Below are positions 1 through 6,328 of a DNA stretch of 23,516 bases, one piece after another. The stretch is from positions 1-23,516 of the forward strand of contig CAJMEU010000028.1 of the NCBI GenBank assembly GCA_905212515.1, written 5' to 3'. The translations under genes and the position numbers were made by a program. Under the pieces are notes generated by a model, which ran no database searches, had not been told where the DNA came from, and saw nothing but the letters and a program-made list of their open reading frames with translations. The DNA is from an uncultured Oscillospiraceae bacterium (GTDB lineage Bacteria; Bacillota; Clostridia; Oscillospirales; Ruminococcaceae). Within the stretch, counting starts at the first letter, position 1; the number at the start of each line of letters is the position of its first letter.

Positions 1-76
1 CGCTCAGAAAGAAGAACCCCCATCGAAAAATTAAACGTAAAACCAGGGCGCGGCTCTGCCCTTCCTCCCTACTCTT

Positions 77-114
77 AAAAAAACCCAGGCGGCGCCCGAT
101 TGGGCGCCGCCTGG
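77..114 (-). terminator. Rho-independent terminator of the rsmG-noc unit
   Basis: A perfect 13-bp GC-rich stem (85-97 pairing with 102-114, loop GATT) is followed on the minus strand by seven T residues (plus-strand A run 77-83). It lies about 25 bp past the noc stop codon, so leftward transcription from rsmG and noc should end here and not run on into a parA-parB pair. Confidence 0.9.
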
Positions 115-121
115 TGATCGA

Positions 122-139
122 ATGTTCCACGTGGAACAT
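122..139. promoter_or_regulatory. parS-like centromere site
   Basis: An 18-bp perfect palindrome with the core TGTTCCACGTGGAACA matches the known bacterial parS pattern (TGTTNCACGTGNAACA), the loading site for ParB. Its last base is the first base of the noc stop-codon complement (139-141), so the site sits between the noc coding end and the terminator. Its presence suggests that this stretch is close to the chromosome origin. Its centre is CACGTG, as in parS, and not the CCCGGG centre known for Noc sites. Confidence 0.85.
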
Positions 140-954
140 CAAGCCTGTTCCGTCTCTTGCTGTGCCTTCTCGGTGGGGATGCGCACGACGTACTGGATAT
201 ACCCTTCCCCCTCCGTCTTTTCGGTGGTGGCCGGGATGCCGCTGCCGGTCATCACTTTGACGGCCCGCTCGATGGTGTTGACGAAAATGCGCACGTCCCG
301 CACCATGACGCTGTGTTTGGGCTTGGGCTTTTTCTTTTGCAGCGCCTTGCTGATAAAGGCGTCGGTCTGCTGGACATTATACCCCCGGTCCGCGATCAGG
401 CGCAGGGCTTTGGTGCGCAATTCCGACGTGGGCAGACGCAGCACCGCGCGTGCGTGGCGCTCGGTCAGATTGGCCTCGATGCAGATCTGCTGCTGCTCGG
501 GCGTCAGGGTCAGCAGACGCAGTTTGTTGGCCAGGGTGGGCTGGGCGATGCCCAGGCGCCGGGCACCAGCCTCCTGGGTGCAGTCCCACAGGTCCAGCAG
601 CTCCCGCAGAGCGCGGGCCTGCTCGAAGGGGTTCAGCTGCTCGCGCTGCAGATTTTCCAGCAGGCTGAGGGCCGCCGTCTTTTCATCTTCAAAATGGTAT
701 ACCAGCGCCGGGATATTTTGCAGCTGCGCCAGCTTGCAGGCCCGCAGCCGACGCTCGCCGGCGATCAGCTGATAGCGGCCGCCCTCGGCCGGGCGCACGC
801 TCACCGGCTGCAGCAGGCCGTTCTGCAAAATGCTCACCGCCAGCTTTTTGATCTCGTTCTGTTTGAAATTGGTGCGCGCCTGAAAGGGCGACGGGTCGAT
901 GGCGTCGATGGGCAGCAGCACCACCCGCGCCTGTTCCCCCCATTTTTCCTTCAT
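139..954 (-). CDS. noc: Nucleoid occlusion protein Noc (ParB/Spo0J family)
   Basis: Noc is a CTP-dependent DNA clamp that blocks division-septum assembly over the chromosome. The 271-aa product has the ParB N-terminal nuclease-like fold with the GERRLRA motif (66-72) and ENLQRE (100-105), a helix-turn-helix around 125-150, and a C-terminal part with KPKPKHS and YIQYVVRIP that resembles Bacillus Noc and not ParB. Residues at the known ParB/Noc specificity positions are Q138, K144, T149 and R166; three of four (Q, K, R) are the Noc choice. Position next to rsmG is the classic Noc location. The start is fixed by an in-frame stop two codons upstream, so the amphipathic N-terminal membrane helix of Bacillus Noc is absent or replaced by a short MKEKWGEQ leader. 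An AGAGGAAGG ribosome site precedes it. A member of the ParB branch is the alternative but is less likely. Confidence 0.88.
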   Translation of the reverse strand: MKEKWGEQARVVLLPIDAIDPSPFQARTNFKQNEIKKLAVSILQNGLLQPVSVRPAEGGRYQLIAGERRLRACKLAQLQNIPALVYHFEDEKTAALSLLENLQREQLNPFEQARALRELLDLWDCTQEAGARRLGIAQPTLANKLRLLTLTPEQQQICIEANLTERHARAVLRLPTSELRTKALRLIADRGYNVQQTDAFISKALQKKKPKPKHSVMVRDVRIFVNTIERAVKVMTGSGIPATTEKTEGEGYIQYVVRIPTEKAQQETEQA

Positions 955-1030
955 ATTTTGTCATCCTTCCTCTCTCGGGATCGGGGAAAGACGGCCGGGC
1001 TTGTCCAAAAAACAAAAACCGCACTTTGCC

Positions 1031-1090
1031 GTGATTATTTCCCACAACCACAGCATAGCACGGTTTCCCATTATTTTCCAGTATTTTCCA
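1031..1090 (-). promoter_or_regulatory. noc: Candidate noc promoter with phased direct repeats
   Basis: Reading leftwards, an extended -10 (TGC TATGCT, complement at 1052-1057) lies 17 bp from a weak -35 (TGGAAA, complement at 1075-1080). Three consecutive 10-bp units (1061-1070, 1071-1080, 1081-1090) each end in TTTCCCA or TTTTCCA, and a fourth related copy (TTATTTCCCA) is at 1035-1044. The repeats cover the -35 and resemble half of the known Noc site (ATTTCCC). Autoregulation is an inference. Confidence 0.45.
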
Positions 1091-1114
1091 TCTACAAAAA
1101 GCGACAATCCTCTG

Positions 1115-1819
1115 TCATTTTAAAGGGGATTTGGCGATTTTGCCGCCGTTCCTGGGGTAAACCGGCGGAGTTTGCGATATTTTTTCATAAAAGATCAAGG
1201 CCCGCTGGGAGCCGTCGGGCAGGGTGAACACCCGTTTGTCCCGATATTTCCCGCCCAGCTTGGCCACCGCGCCCTGGGCCTCGCTTATCTCCTCGTCCGC
1301 CGAGGGGCCCTTCATGGCGATGAACCAGCCCCCCACCCTGACCAGCGGCAGACAGTATTCCGCCAGGGCCGGCAGGCGCGTCACCCCCCGGGCCGTGGCC
1401 ACGTCAAACTGTTCCCGCCAGGCTTTGCGGGCGGCCTCCTCGGCGCGCTCTTTGGCAAACTCCACCCCCGAAAGGCCCAGCCGGGCGCACAGGGCTTTCA
1501 AAAATTCCACCCGCTTGCCCGTGGGCTCCATCAGGGTCAGGGCCAGCTCCGGCTTGTACAGCTTGGCCACCACGCCGGGAAAGCCCGCGCCCGTGCCCAC
1601 GTCCACCAGGCGCCCGGCCACCTCGGGCTGGGCGGCCAGCAACAGGCTGTCCACAAAGTGGCGGTCCTCGATGGCGGCGGGTTCGGTGATGGCCGTCAGG
1701 TTCACTTTTTCATTGTACGCCACCAGCAGGGCGGCGTATTCGTCCAGGGCGGCCGCGCAGGAGGCGGCGTCGATCCCCAGGGCCGCGGCCTTTTCCACCA
1801 GGCGCTTTTGGTCGATCAT
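1115..1819 (-). CDS. rsmG: 16S rRNA (guanine-527-N7)-methyltransferase RsmG
   Basis: RsmG (GidB) methylates N7 of G527 in 16S rRNA using S-adenosylmethionine; loss gives low-level streptomycin resistance in many bacteria. The 234-aa product has the family's YNEKVNLTAIT segment (35-45), HFVDSL (54-59), the SAM-binding LVDVGTGAGFPG loop (71-82) and a C-terminal YPRNGGKIAKSPL segment typical of the family. Length is normal. The start at 1819 is preceded by GAGGAGCGGTGAA, which lies inside the end of the upstream small gene; only one base separates the two genes, so they are co-transcribed. In Bacillus, mnmG lies upstream; here it does not. The gene order rsmG then noc is conserved. Confidence 0.96.
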   Translation of the reverse strand: MIDQKRLVEKAAALGIDAASCAAALDEYAALLVAYNEKVNLTAITEPAAIEDRHFVDSLLLAAQPEVAGRLVDVGTGAGFPGVVAKLYKPELALTLMEPTGKRVEFLKALCARLGLSGVEFAKERAEEAARKAWREQFDVATARGVTRLPALAEYCLPLVRVGGWFIAMKGPSADEEISEAQGAVAKLGGKYRDKRVFTLPDGSQRALIFYEKISQTPPVYPRNGGKIAKSPLK

Positions 1820-1820
1820 T

Positions 1821-2039
1821 TCACCGCTCCTCGATGGTATAGGTGAACTCGTACGTCTCCTGCAGGGCCTTCACTTTATCCTCATTGTCCTCGATAAAGG
1901 TGGGGGTGTACACGCTTTTGCCCTGCTTTTTATACTCATCCATAATGGCCTGCAGCTTTTCCCAGCACTCGTCGGCCTTTTCATAGCCGTCGGCGATGTT
2001 GATGATGAACTCCCGATGTTTGGGGATGCGCGCTTTCAT
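1821..2039 (-). CDS. Small hypothetical protein cotranscribed with rsmG
   Basis: A 72-aa acidic, soluble protein starting MKARIPKHREF. I do not recognise a family. It has no membrane segment, no cysteine pairs beyond one Cys and no clear motif; the middle (around residues 16-36, EKADECWEKLQAIMDEYKKQ) is likely helical. The start at 2039 is preferred over an upstream ATG at 2081 because it has an AAAGGA site at the right distance and because the promoter -10 lies at 2072-2077, within the longer version. It is one base from rsmG and shares its promoter, so it is probably a real gene, but its role is unknown. Confidence 0.7.
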   Translation of the reverse strand: MKARIPKHREFIINIADGYEKADECWEKLQAIMDEYKKQGKSVYTPTFIEDNEDKVKALQETYEFTYTIEER

Positions 2040-2071
2040 AGCAAAACGTCCTTTCGTTTCATTTCCCTGCC

Positions 2072-2100
2072 ATTGTACCACAGCGGGAATGTCTCGGCAA
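2072..2100 (-). promoter_or_regulatory. Sigma-A-type promoter of the hypothetical-rsmG unit
   Basis: On the minus strand TTGCCG (complement 2095-2100) and TACAAT (complement 2072-2077) are separated by exactly 17 bp. It fires leftwards about 30 bp before the start codon at 2039 and diverges from the promoter at 2131-2159. Confidence 0.75.
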
Positions 2101-2130
2101 GTATATTTATTGATAAACGATAAAAACTAC

Positions 2131-2159
2131 TTGAAATTCGATAAAGCTCATGGTATACT
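2131..2159 (+). promoter_or_regulatory. Sigma-A-type promoter of the DUF2975 operon
   Basis: TTGAAA (2131-2136) and TATACT (2154-2159) with a 17-bp spacer, a near-consensus housekeeping promoter. Three copies of GATAAA lie in or just upstream of it (2112-2117, 2119-2124, 2140-2145) and could be contact points for the XRE regulator of the same operon; that last point is inference. Confidence 0.8.
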
Positions 2160-2191
2160 GGCCTCAGAAACAAAAGAGAGGGGTGTTCCCC

Positions 2192-2632
2192 ATGGAGTGG
2201 GACCGAGACAAAAGCCTGCTGCTGTCGCGCGTGTGCGTATGGCTGTTCGCCGGGGCGCTGGCGGCGCTGTGCGCGGGCGCGCCCTGGCTGTGGCCCTGGC
2301 TGGTGGGCCGGCCGGAGGGGGCGGCCTGGTATATGGCCGTCACCTATATCACCGCCGTGCCCGCGGCCGTGGTGCTGTACGGCCTGCACCGCCTGCTGCA
2401 AAACCTCAGCGCGGGCAAGGTGTTCATCGCCGGCAACGTGCGCTGGCTGCGGGTGCTGTCGTGGTGCTGCATCGCGGCGGGGCTGGTATACCTGGCCGGG
2501 GCCCTGGCGGGCAACCTGGTGCTGTGGGTGCTGGCCGCGGCGGCGGCCTTCGTGGGGCTGATGCTGCGGGTGGTGAAAAACGTGTTCGCCCAGGCCGTGG
2601 CCCTGAAGGAAGAGAACGACTACACCATTTAG
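2192..2632 (+). CDS. DUF2975 family membrane protein
   Basis: A 146-aa integral membrane protein with four predicted transmembrane segments (about 11-30, 46-64, 87-104, 106-124). The NLSAGKVF..NVRWLRVLSWCC stretch and the C-terminal VFAQAVALKEENDYTI ending are typical of DUF2975 proteins, which are regularly encoded next to a tiny YozG-like XRE regulator, as here. The molecular role of the family is not established. The start at 2192 is chosen because GAGAGGGG sits at the right distance; an in-frame ATG at 2150 overlaps the promoter and is rejected. Nine bases separate it from the next gene. Confidence 0.88.
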   Translation: MEWDRDKSLLLSRVCVWLFAGALAALCAGAPWLWPWLVGRPEGAAWYMAVTYITAVPAAVVLYGLHRLLQNLSAGKVFIAGNVRWLRVLSWCCIAAGLVYLAGALAGNLVLWVLAAAAAFVGLMLRVVKNVFAQAVALKEENDYTI

Positions 2633-2641
2633 GAGGCGCCC

Positions 2642-2848
2642 ATGGGCATTATCGTGAATATCGACGTGATGCTGGCGCGCCGCAAGATGAGCGCGGGTGA
2701 GCTGGCCGAAAAGGTGGGCATCACGCCGGCCAATCTGTCGATTTTGAAAAACAACAAGGCGAAGGCGATCCGCTTCTCCACCCTGGAGGCGCTGTGCAAG
2801 GCGCTGGACTGCCGCCCCGCCGACCTGCTGGATTACACGGAGGACTGA
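2642..2848 (+). CDS. XRE/Cro-CI family regulator (YozG-like)
   Basis: A 68-aa protein consisting almost entirely of one helix-turn-helix domain: the region from AGELAEKVGITPANLSILKN (about 18-37) is the HTH, followed by FSTLEALCKALDCRPADLL, the usual end of the fold. It matches the short regulators that accompany DUF2975 genes. Its AGGAGG ribosome site overlaps the stop codon of the preceding gene, so the two are tightly coupled. It probably binds the operon promoter; the DNA site is not known. The next gene starts three bases after its stop. Confidence 0.92.
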   Translation: MGIIVNIDVMLARRKMSAGELAEKVGITPANLSILKNNKAKAIRFSTLEALCKALDCRPADLLDYTED

Positions 2849-2851
2849 CCC

Positions 2852-4165
2852 ATGAAAAATTCATACGCATCGCTGGGCGAAAGCCGCCCGGCCTGGTTTT
2901 TCGCACCCTTTTTTACGGTGGAACGCATCTTTTCCGCCCTGTTTTTACTGCTGGGCTACGCCTTTTGGGAGTGCTGGTGGCAGGCGGGCCGCTTGGGCGG
3001 CTGGATGCTGCCCCTGGCCGTTTTCAGCCTGCTGTACGCCGGGGCGGTGCTGGGATACGTGTATGCCCAGGGCCGGCGCCCGGCCGGGGAAAGTTGGTTC
3101 TGGCTGGCCGTGCTGGAAGCCGTGGTGTGGAGCTTCACCATGCCCTGGGCCTTTTCCGGCCAGGGGCTGGCCCAGGGATTTGGCAGCATTTTCGCCGCCG
3201 TGGCCCTGGGGGCCTGGTGGGCTTTCACGGCCTGCGGCGGGCTGACGCTGGGCCGCACCTCCCACTGGCTGGCCGTGGACGGGTTGTGCGCGCTGCTGCT
3301 GACGCCCTTCGCCAATTTCGGCCGGCTGGGCGCGGGCCTCCTTTCCGGCGCGGGCGCCGCGCTGGCCAGGCGCAAGGGCGGCCGCAAAGGCTTCTGGGCG
3401 CTTTTCGCCGGCCTGGCCGCCGGGCTATGCCTGGCGGCTATGGCGCTGCCCCTGCTCACGGCGGCGGACCAGAATTTCCGGGGCGTGTTCGACATCTTCC
3501 ACGGCCCTGTGTGGCAGAACCTTGGGGGGCGGCTGCTGCAATGGGGGTTCAAATCCCTGCTGGCCATCCCCACCGCCCTGTATCTGTTCGGCCTGGCCCA
3601 CGGCGCTGCCCATCGCCGGCCCGCCTGCTTTTTTGAGCGGGAAGGGCTGCGCGAGTTCACCCTTTCCCTGCACGCGGCGCCCACCCGCACCATCGCCGCA
3701 GCCTTGGCCGTGCCGTGCGGGCTGTACGCGCTGTTCTGCGCCTTCCAGGCGCGGTATCTGTTCGGCGCCTTCTGGGGCGCGCTGCCCCAGGGCTTCACCT
3801 ACGCAGAATACGCCCGCCAGGGATTTTTCGAGCTGCTGCAAGTCAGCTTCTTCAACGGCTGCGTGCTGATCCTGGCCTGGGTGGCCGCACGGCGCACGGG
3901 GCGCCTAAGCGTGGTGAAGGCGCTGTGCGCCGCCCTGTGCTGCCTGACCCTGGTGCTGCTGGCCACGGCCGGGGCCAAGCTGGGGCTGTATGTGGCCGCC
4001 TACGGCTGGACGCTGCAGCGCGTCAACGCGGCCGCGGGCCTTCTGTGGCTGGCGGGCGTGTTCTGCCTTTGCCTTTGGCGCCTGCGCCGCCCCTTCCCCC
4101 TCACGGCCCTGTGCGTCTGGTACGGCGCCGTGCTTTACTGCGGGCTGCTGTGGGTGCACGTTTAA
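2852..4165 (+). CDS. DUF4153/DUF4173-like polytopic membrane protein
   Basis: A 437-aa very hydrophobic protein with about ten to twelve transmembrane segments and a short cytoplasmic start (MKNSYASLGESRP). The FTYAEYARQGFFELLQVSFFN segment (near residues 313-333) is the recognisable signature of DUF4173-type proteins. Their function is unknown. It is translationally coupled to the XRE gene (3-bp gap, GGAGG overlapping the upstream coding end), so the three genes form one operon of two membrane proteins and a regulator. No enzyme motif is visible. Rich in Trp, Leu and Ala, with no signal peptide beyond the first membrane segment. Confidence 0.75.
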   Translation: MKNSYASLGESRPAWFFAPFFTVERIFSALFLLLGYAFWECWWQAGRLGGWMLPLAVFSLLYAGAVLGYVYAQGRRPAGESWFWLAVLEAVVWSFTMPWAFSGQGLAQGFGSIFAAVALGAWWAFTACGGLTLGRTSHWLAVDGLCALLLTPFANFGRLGAGLLSGAGAALARRKGGRKGFWALFAGLAAGLCLAAMALPLLTAADQNFRGVFDIFHGPVWQNLGGRLLQWGFKSLLAIPTALYLFGLAHGAAHRRPACFFEREGLREFTLSLHAAPTRTIAAALAVPCGLYALFCAFQARYLFGAFWGALPQGFTYAEYARQGFFELLQVSFFNGCVLILAWVAARRTGRLSVVKALCAALCCLTLVLLATAGAKLGLYVAAYGWTLQRVNAAAGLLWLAGVFCLCLWRLRRPFPLTALCVWYGAVLYCGLLWVHV

Positions 4166-4181
4166 CCGGCCCCGGGACGCG

Positions 4182-4217
4182 AAAAGGGCGGGACGCCCGC
4201 TTGCAGGGCGCCCCGCC
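4182..4217 (-). terminator. Probable terminator after the MFS gene
   Basis: A long GC stem (4187-4192 with 4212-4217, and 4194-4198 with 4206-4210, one wobble between) is followed on the minus strand by four T residues. It lies between the convergent genes ending at 4165 and 4246, about 30 bp past the MFS stop codon. The short T run makes it weaker than the other terminators here. Confidence 0.6.
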
Positions 4218-4245
4218 GATTCCGGAGAAAAAGAAGAGAAGCAAA

Positions 4246-5457
4246 TCAATCCGCGCGGCGCACCCCGAAGGTGAACACGCAGAACACCAGGGCCAGCGCC
4301 GCCACAGGGATGAACATGGCCAGGGTGTAGAGGCCGCGGTCGGCCAGCGCGCCCACCACGGCGCTGATGGCCATGCTGCCCAAGGTGCCGCACACGCCGG
4401 TGATGGCCGTGGCCGTGGCCGAATAGCGGGGGAAGGCCTTGCAGGCCAGCACCACGCGGGCCGTGTAGCTGGCGCCGCTGAGCACGCCGAACAGCAGCGT
4501 GCCCACCAGCCAGAAAAGGGGCTGGTGCAGCAGGATCATGGCCGCCACCAGCACGGCCGAGGCCAGGCTGGACCAGCGCAGGTAATCCTCCGCCGGCATC
4601 CGGGACCCCAGCAGGGCCAGGCCCGTGCGGCTGAGGATCATGCCCACGTAATTGGCCGTCATCAGCATGGTGCAGAAGGCCACGGTGTACACGCTTTTAT
4701 CGTACCAGTCCAGGTAGGTGGGCAGCCAGATGGTGAGGTAAGTGACGCCGGACAGCAGCGCGCTGCCCAGGCACAGCCAGCGGATGAAAGGGCTGGCCAG
4801 GATCTGGCGGTAAGGGATGGCGCCGCCCTGGGCGCTGCGGGCGGCGCCGGGCTCCAGCGTGGGAACAGGGGCGCCGGCCACCCGGGCCAGCACCATGAAC
4901 AGCACCGCCGCGCCGCCCATCAGGCCGCCGCTGATGAGGTAGCCCATCTGCCAGCCGCCGGCGGCGATGCAGGAGGCCGCGAACAGCGGGGCCGCCATGC
5001 TGCCCGCCGCGAACAGCGTGTGCAGGATGGAGATGTAGCGCGCGCGCTGCGCGCCGTACAAATCGGAGATATAGGTGGCGCAGAGGTTGTCCACCAATCC
5101 GCCGGACAGGCCCACGCACAGCCGCACCAGCAGCAGCACCAGGTAGGCGGGCGCCACGCCCGTGGCCAGCAGGGCCGCGCCGTAGGCCAGGGCCATCCAG
5201 GTGAGCAGGCGGCGCTTATCCAGCCTGTCGGCCAGCAGCAGCGTGACCACCATGGCGCCGGACTGGCCGGCGTCGGCGGCCACGGCCAGGGCCGAGGCCT
5301 GTTTCAGACTGAGGGCGTATTGTTCGATGATGCGCGGCAGCAGCGTGCCGTACATGCTGTTGGAAAGGGCGAAGCCCATCATGAACACGCAGGTGAAAGC
5401 GGTGGCCAAAGCCAGCGGGCGCCGCGGGCGCACGGCCGCGCCGTGCCCGGCGCTCAT
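4246..5457 (-). CDS. MFS transporter
   Basis: A 403-aa major facilitator superfamily protein with about twelve transmembrane segments in two halves. The loop between segments 2 and 3 carries LADRLDKRRLL (about 75-85), the usual charged MFS loop, and a central cytoplasmic loop lies around residues 195-220. The substrate cannot be read from sequence. It overlaps the aldolase gene by four bases (ATGA), so it is the second gene of a two-gene unit. It could export the aldehyde or alcohol end product, or import a sugar or nucleoside used by the locus; both are inference. Confidence 0.82.
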   Translation of the reverse strand: MSAGHGAAVRPRRPLALATAFTCVFMMGFALSNSMYGTLLPRIIEQYALSLKQASALAVAADAGQSGAMVVTLLLADRLDKRRLLTWMALAYGAALLATGVAPAYLVLLLVRLCVGLSGGLVDNLCATYISDLYGAQRARYISILHTLFAAGSMAAPLFAASCIAAGGWQMGYLISGGLMGGAAVLFMVLARVAGAPVPTLEPGAARSAQGGAIPYRQILASPFIRWLCLGSALLSGVTYLTIWLPTYLDWYDKSVYTVAFCTMLMTANYVGMILSRTGLALLGSRMPAEDYLRWSSLASAVLVAAMILLHQPLFWLVGTLLFGVLSGASYTARVVLACKAFPRYSATATAITGVCGTLGSMAISAVVGALADRGLYTLAMFIPVAALALVFCVFTFGVRRAD

Positions 5458-6152
5458 GGCCGCACCTCGGGGGCCGTCACCCAGGGGCCGGCGCCCCGGC
5501 TCTCGCCCAGGGCCCGGCGCGTTTCCTCCAGCGCGGCGACGTCCGCCGGCATCAGCAGCGCGCCTTGGCAGCCCGTCTGTTCGTACAAAGCCAGGATGCG
5601 GAAGTAATGTTCCACGGCTTCGGCGCGGTCAAAAGCCTGCCACAGGTCCCTGCCCCAGGCCACCAGGCCGTGGTTCTGCAGCAGCACCGCGCAGGACGAG
5701 GCCGCGTAAGAAGCCACGGTGTCGGCCAGCTGCCGTGTGCCCAGGGCCACGTAGGGCGCCACGGGCACATATCCCGCCTGGACGATGATGTCCGCGCAAA
5801 GGGCGGGCCAGCGGGCGCCGGGGCCACGGACCCCAAAGCAGACCGCGTGGGGCGCGTGCACGTGCACCACGGCGCCGATGTCCGGGCTGGCCGCGTAAAG
5901 GGCCGTGTGCATCTGGGCCTCGCTGGAGGGCACAAACCCCGGCAGGGCGTGCACGGCACCGTCCGGCGCCAGGCGCACCATCTGTTCGGGCCGCATGCGG
6001 CCCTTGCCCACGCAGGACGGCGTGATGAGCACGCCGCCCCCGGGCAGACGCAGGGACAAATTGCCGTCGTTGGCGGCCACGTAGCCCTTTTGATAGACCA
6101 GCCGGCCCACCCGGCACAGCAGCCGGGCGCCTTCTGTCTGTTGGTCGTGCAT
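5454..6152 (-). CDS. Class II aldolase/adducin family protein (ketose-1-phosphate aldolase)
   Basis: A 232-aa zinc-type aldolase of the L-fuculose-1-phosphate/ribulose-phosphate group. Metal-ligand positions seen in FucA-type enzymes are kept: E78 (SSEAQMH), H97 and H99 (VVHVHAPH), and H161 (LLQNHGL). The early AANDGNLSLRL (26-36) is the substrate-phosphate loop. These enzymes split a ketose-1-phosphate into dihydroxyacetone phosphate and an aldehyde. With mtnA upstream, the likely substrate is a ribulose-1-phosphate: 5-deoxyribulose-1-phosphate (to acetaldehyde), 5-methylthioribulose-1-phosphate, or plain ribulose-1-phosphate (to glycolaldehyde). Methylthioribulose-1-P dehydratase MtnB shares the fold and is an alternative. 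Starts after a strong AAGGAGG, about 175 bp downstream of mtnA and behind a likely terminator. Confidence 0.85.
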   Translation of the reverse strand: MHDQQTEGARLLCRVGRLVYQKGYVAANDGNLSLRLPGGGVLITPSCVGKGRMRPEQMVRLAPDGAVHALPGFVPSSEAQMHTALYAASPDIGAVVHVHAPHAVCFGVRGPGARWPALCADIIVQAGYVPVAPYVALGTRQLADTVASYAASSCAVLLQNHGLVAWGRDLWQAFDRAEAVEHYFRILALYEQTGCQGALLMPADVAALEETRRALGESRGAGPWVTAPEVRP

Positions 6153-6249
6153 AATTCCTCCTTCGGGTGATGGGGTTATCGCATGAGCTTGGGCAGCAGC
6201 TGAATCGATCTAACGCTTGGATCGCGCCGGTAATTTTTGGGGTTTTGAG

Positions 6250-6280
6250 GCAAAAAACACAGGAATACTTTGTGTATTCC
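6250..6280 (-). terminator. Likely terminator after mtnA
   Basis: A perfect 7-bp stem (GGAATAC 6262-6268 with GTATTCC 6274-6280, loop TTTGT) is followed on the minus strand, after TGTG, by TTTTTT. It lies about 50 bp past the mtnA stop. The stem is AT-rich, so it may be leaky. I did not find a convincing promoter between here and the aldolase start at 6152, so partial read-through is plausible. Confidence 0.55.
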
Positions 6281-6328
6281 GCGTATTTTTAACGAAAAAA
6301 CACGGAAAATTTGCCAGCGAGACACGCG

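Noticed and set aside
44..62. Weak hairpin AGGGC...GCCCT near the left edge
   Set aside because: Only a 5-bp stem with no T run, too weak to call a terminator.
3715..5607. A 630-codon open frame on the plus strand
   Set aside because: It runs through the DUF4173-like gene and antisense to the MFS gene, has Gln/His/Gly/Ala-rich composition typical of a shadow frame in GC-rich DNA, and matches no family.
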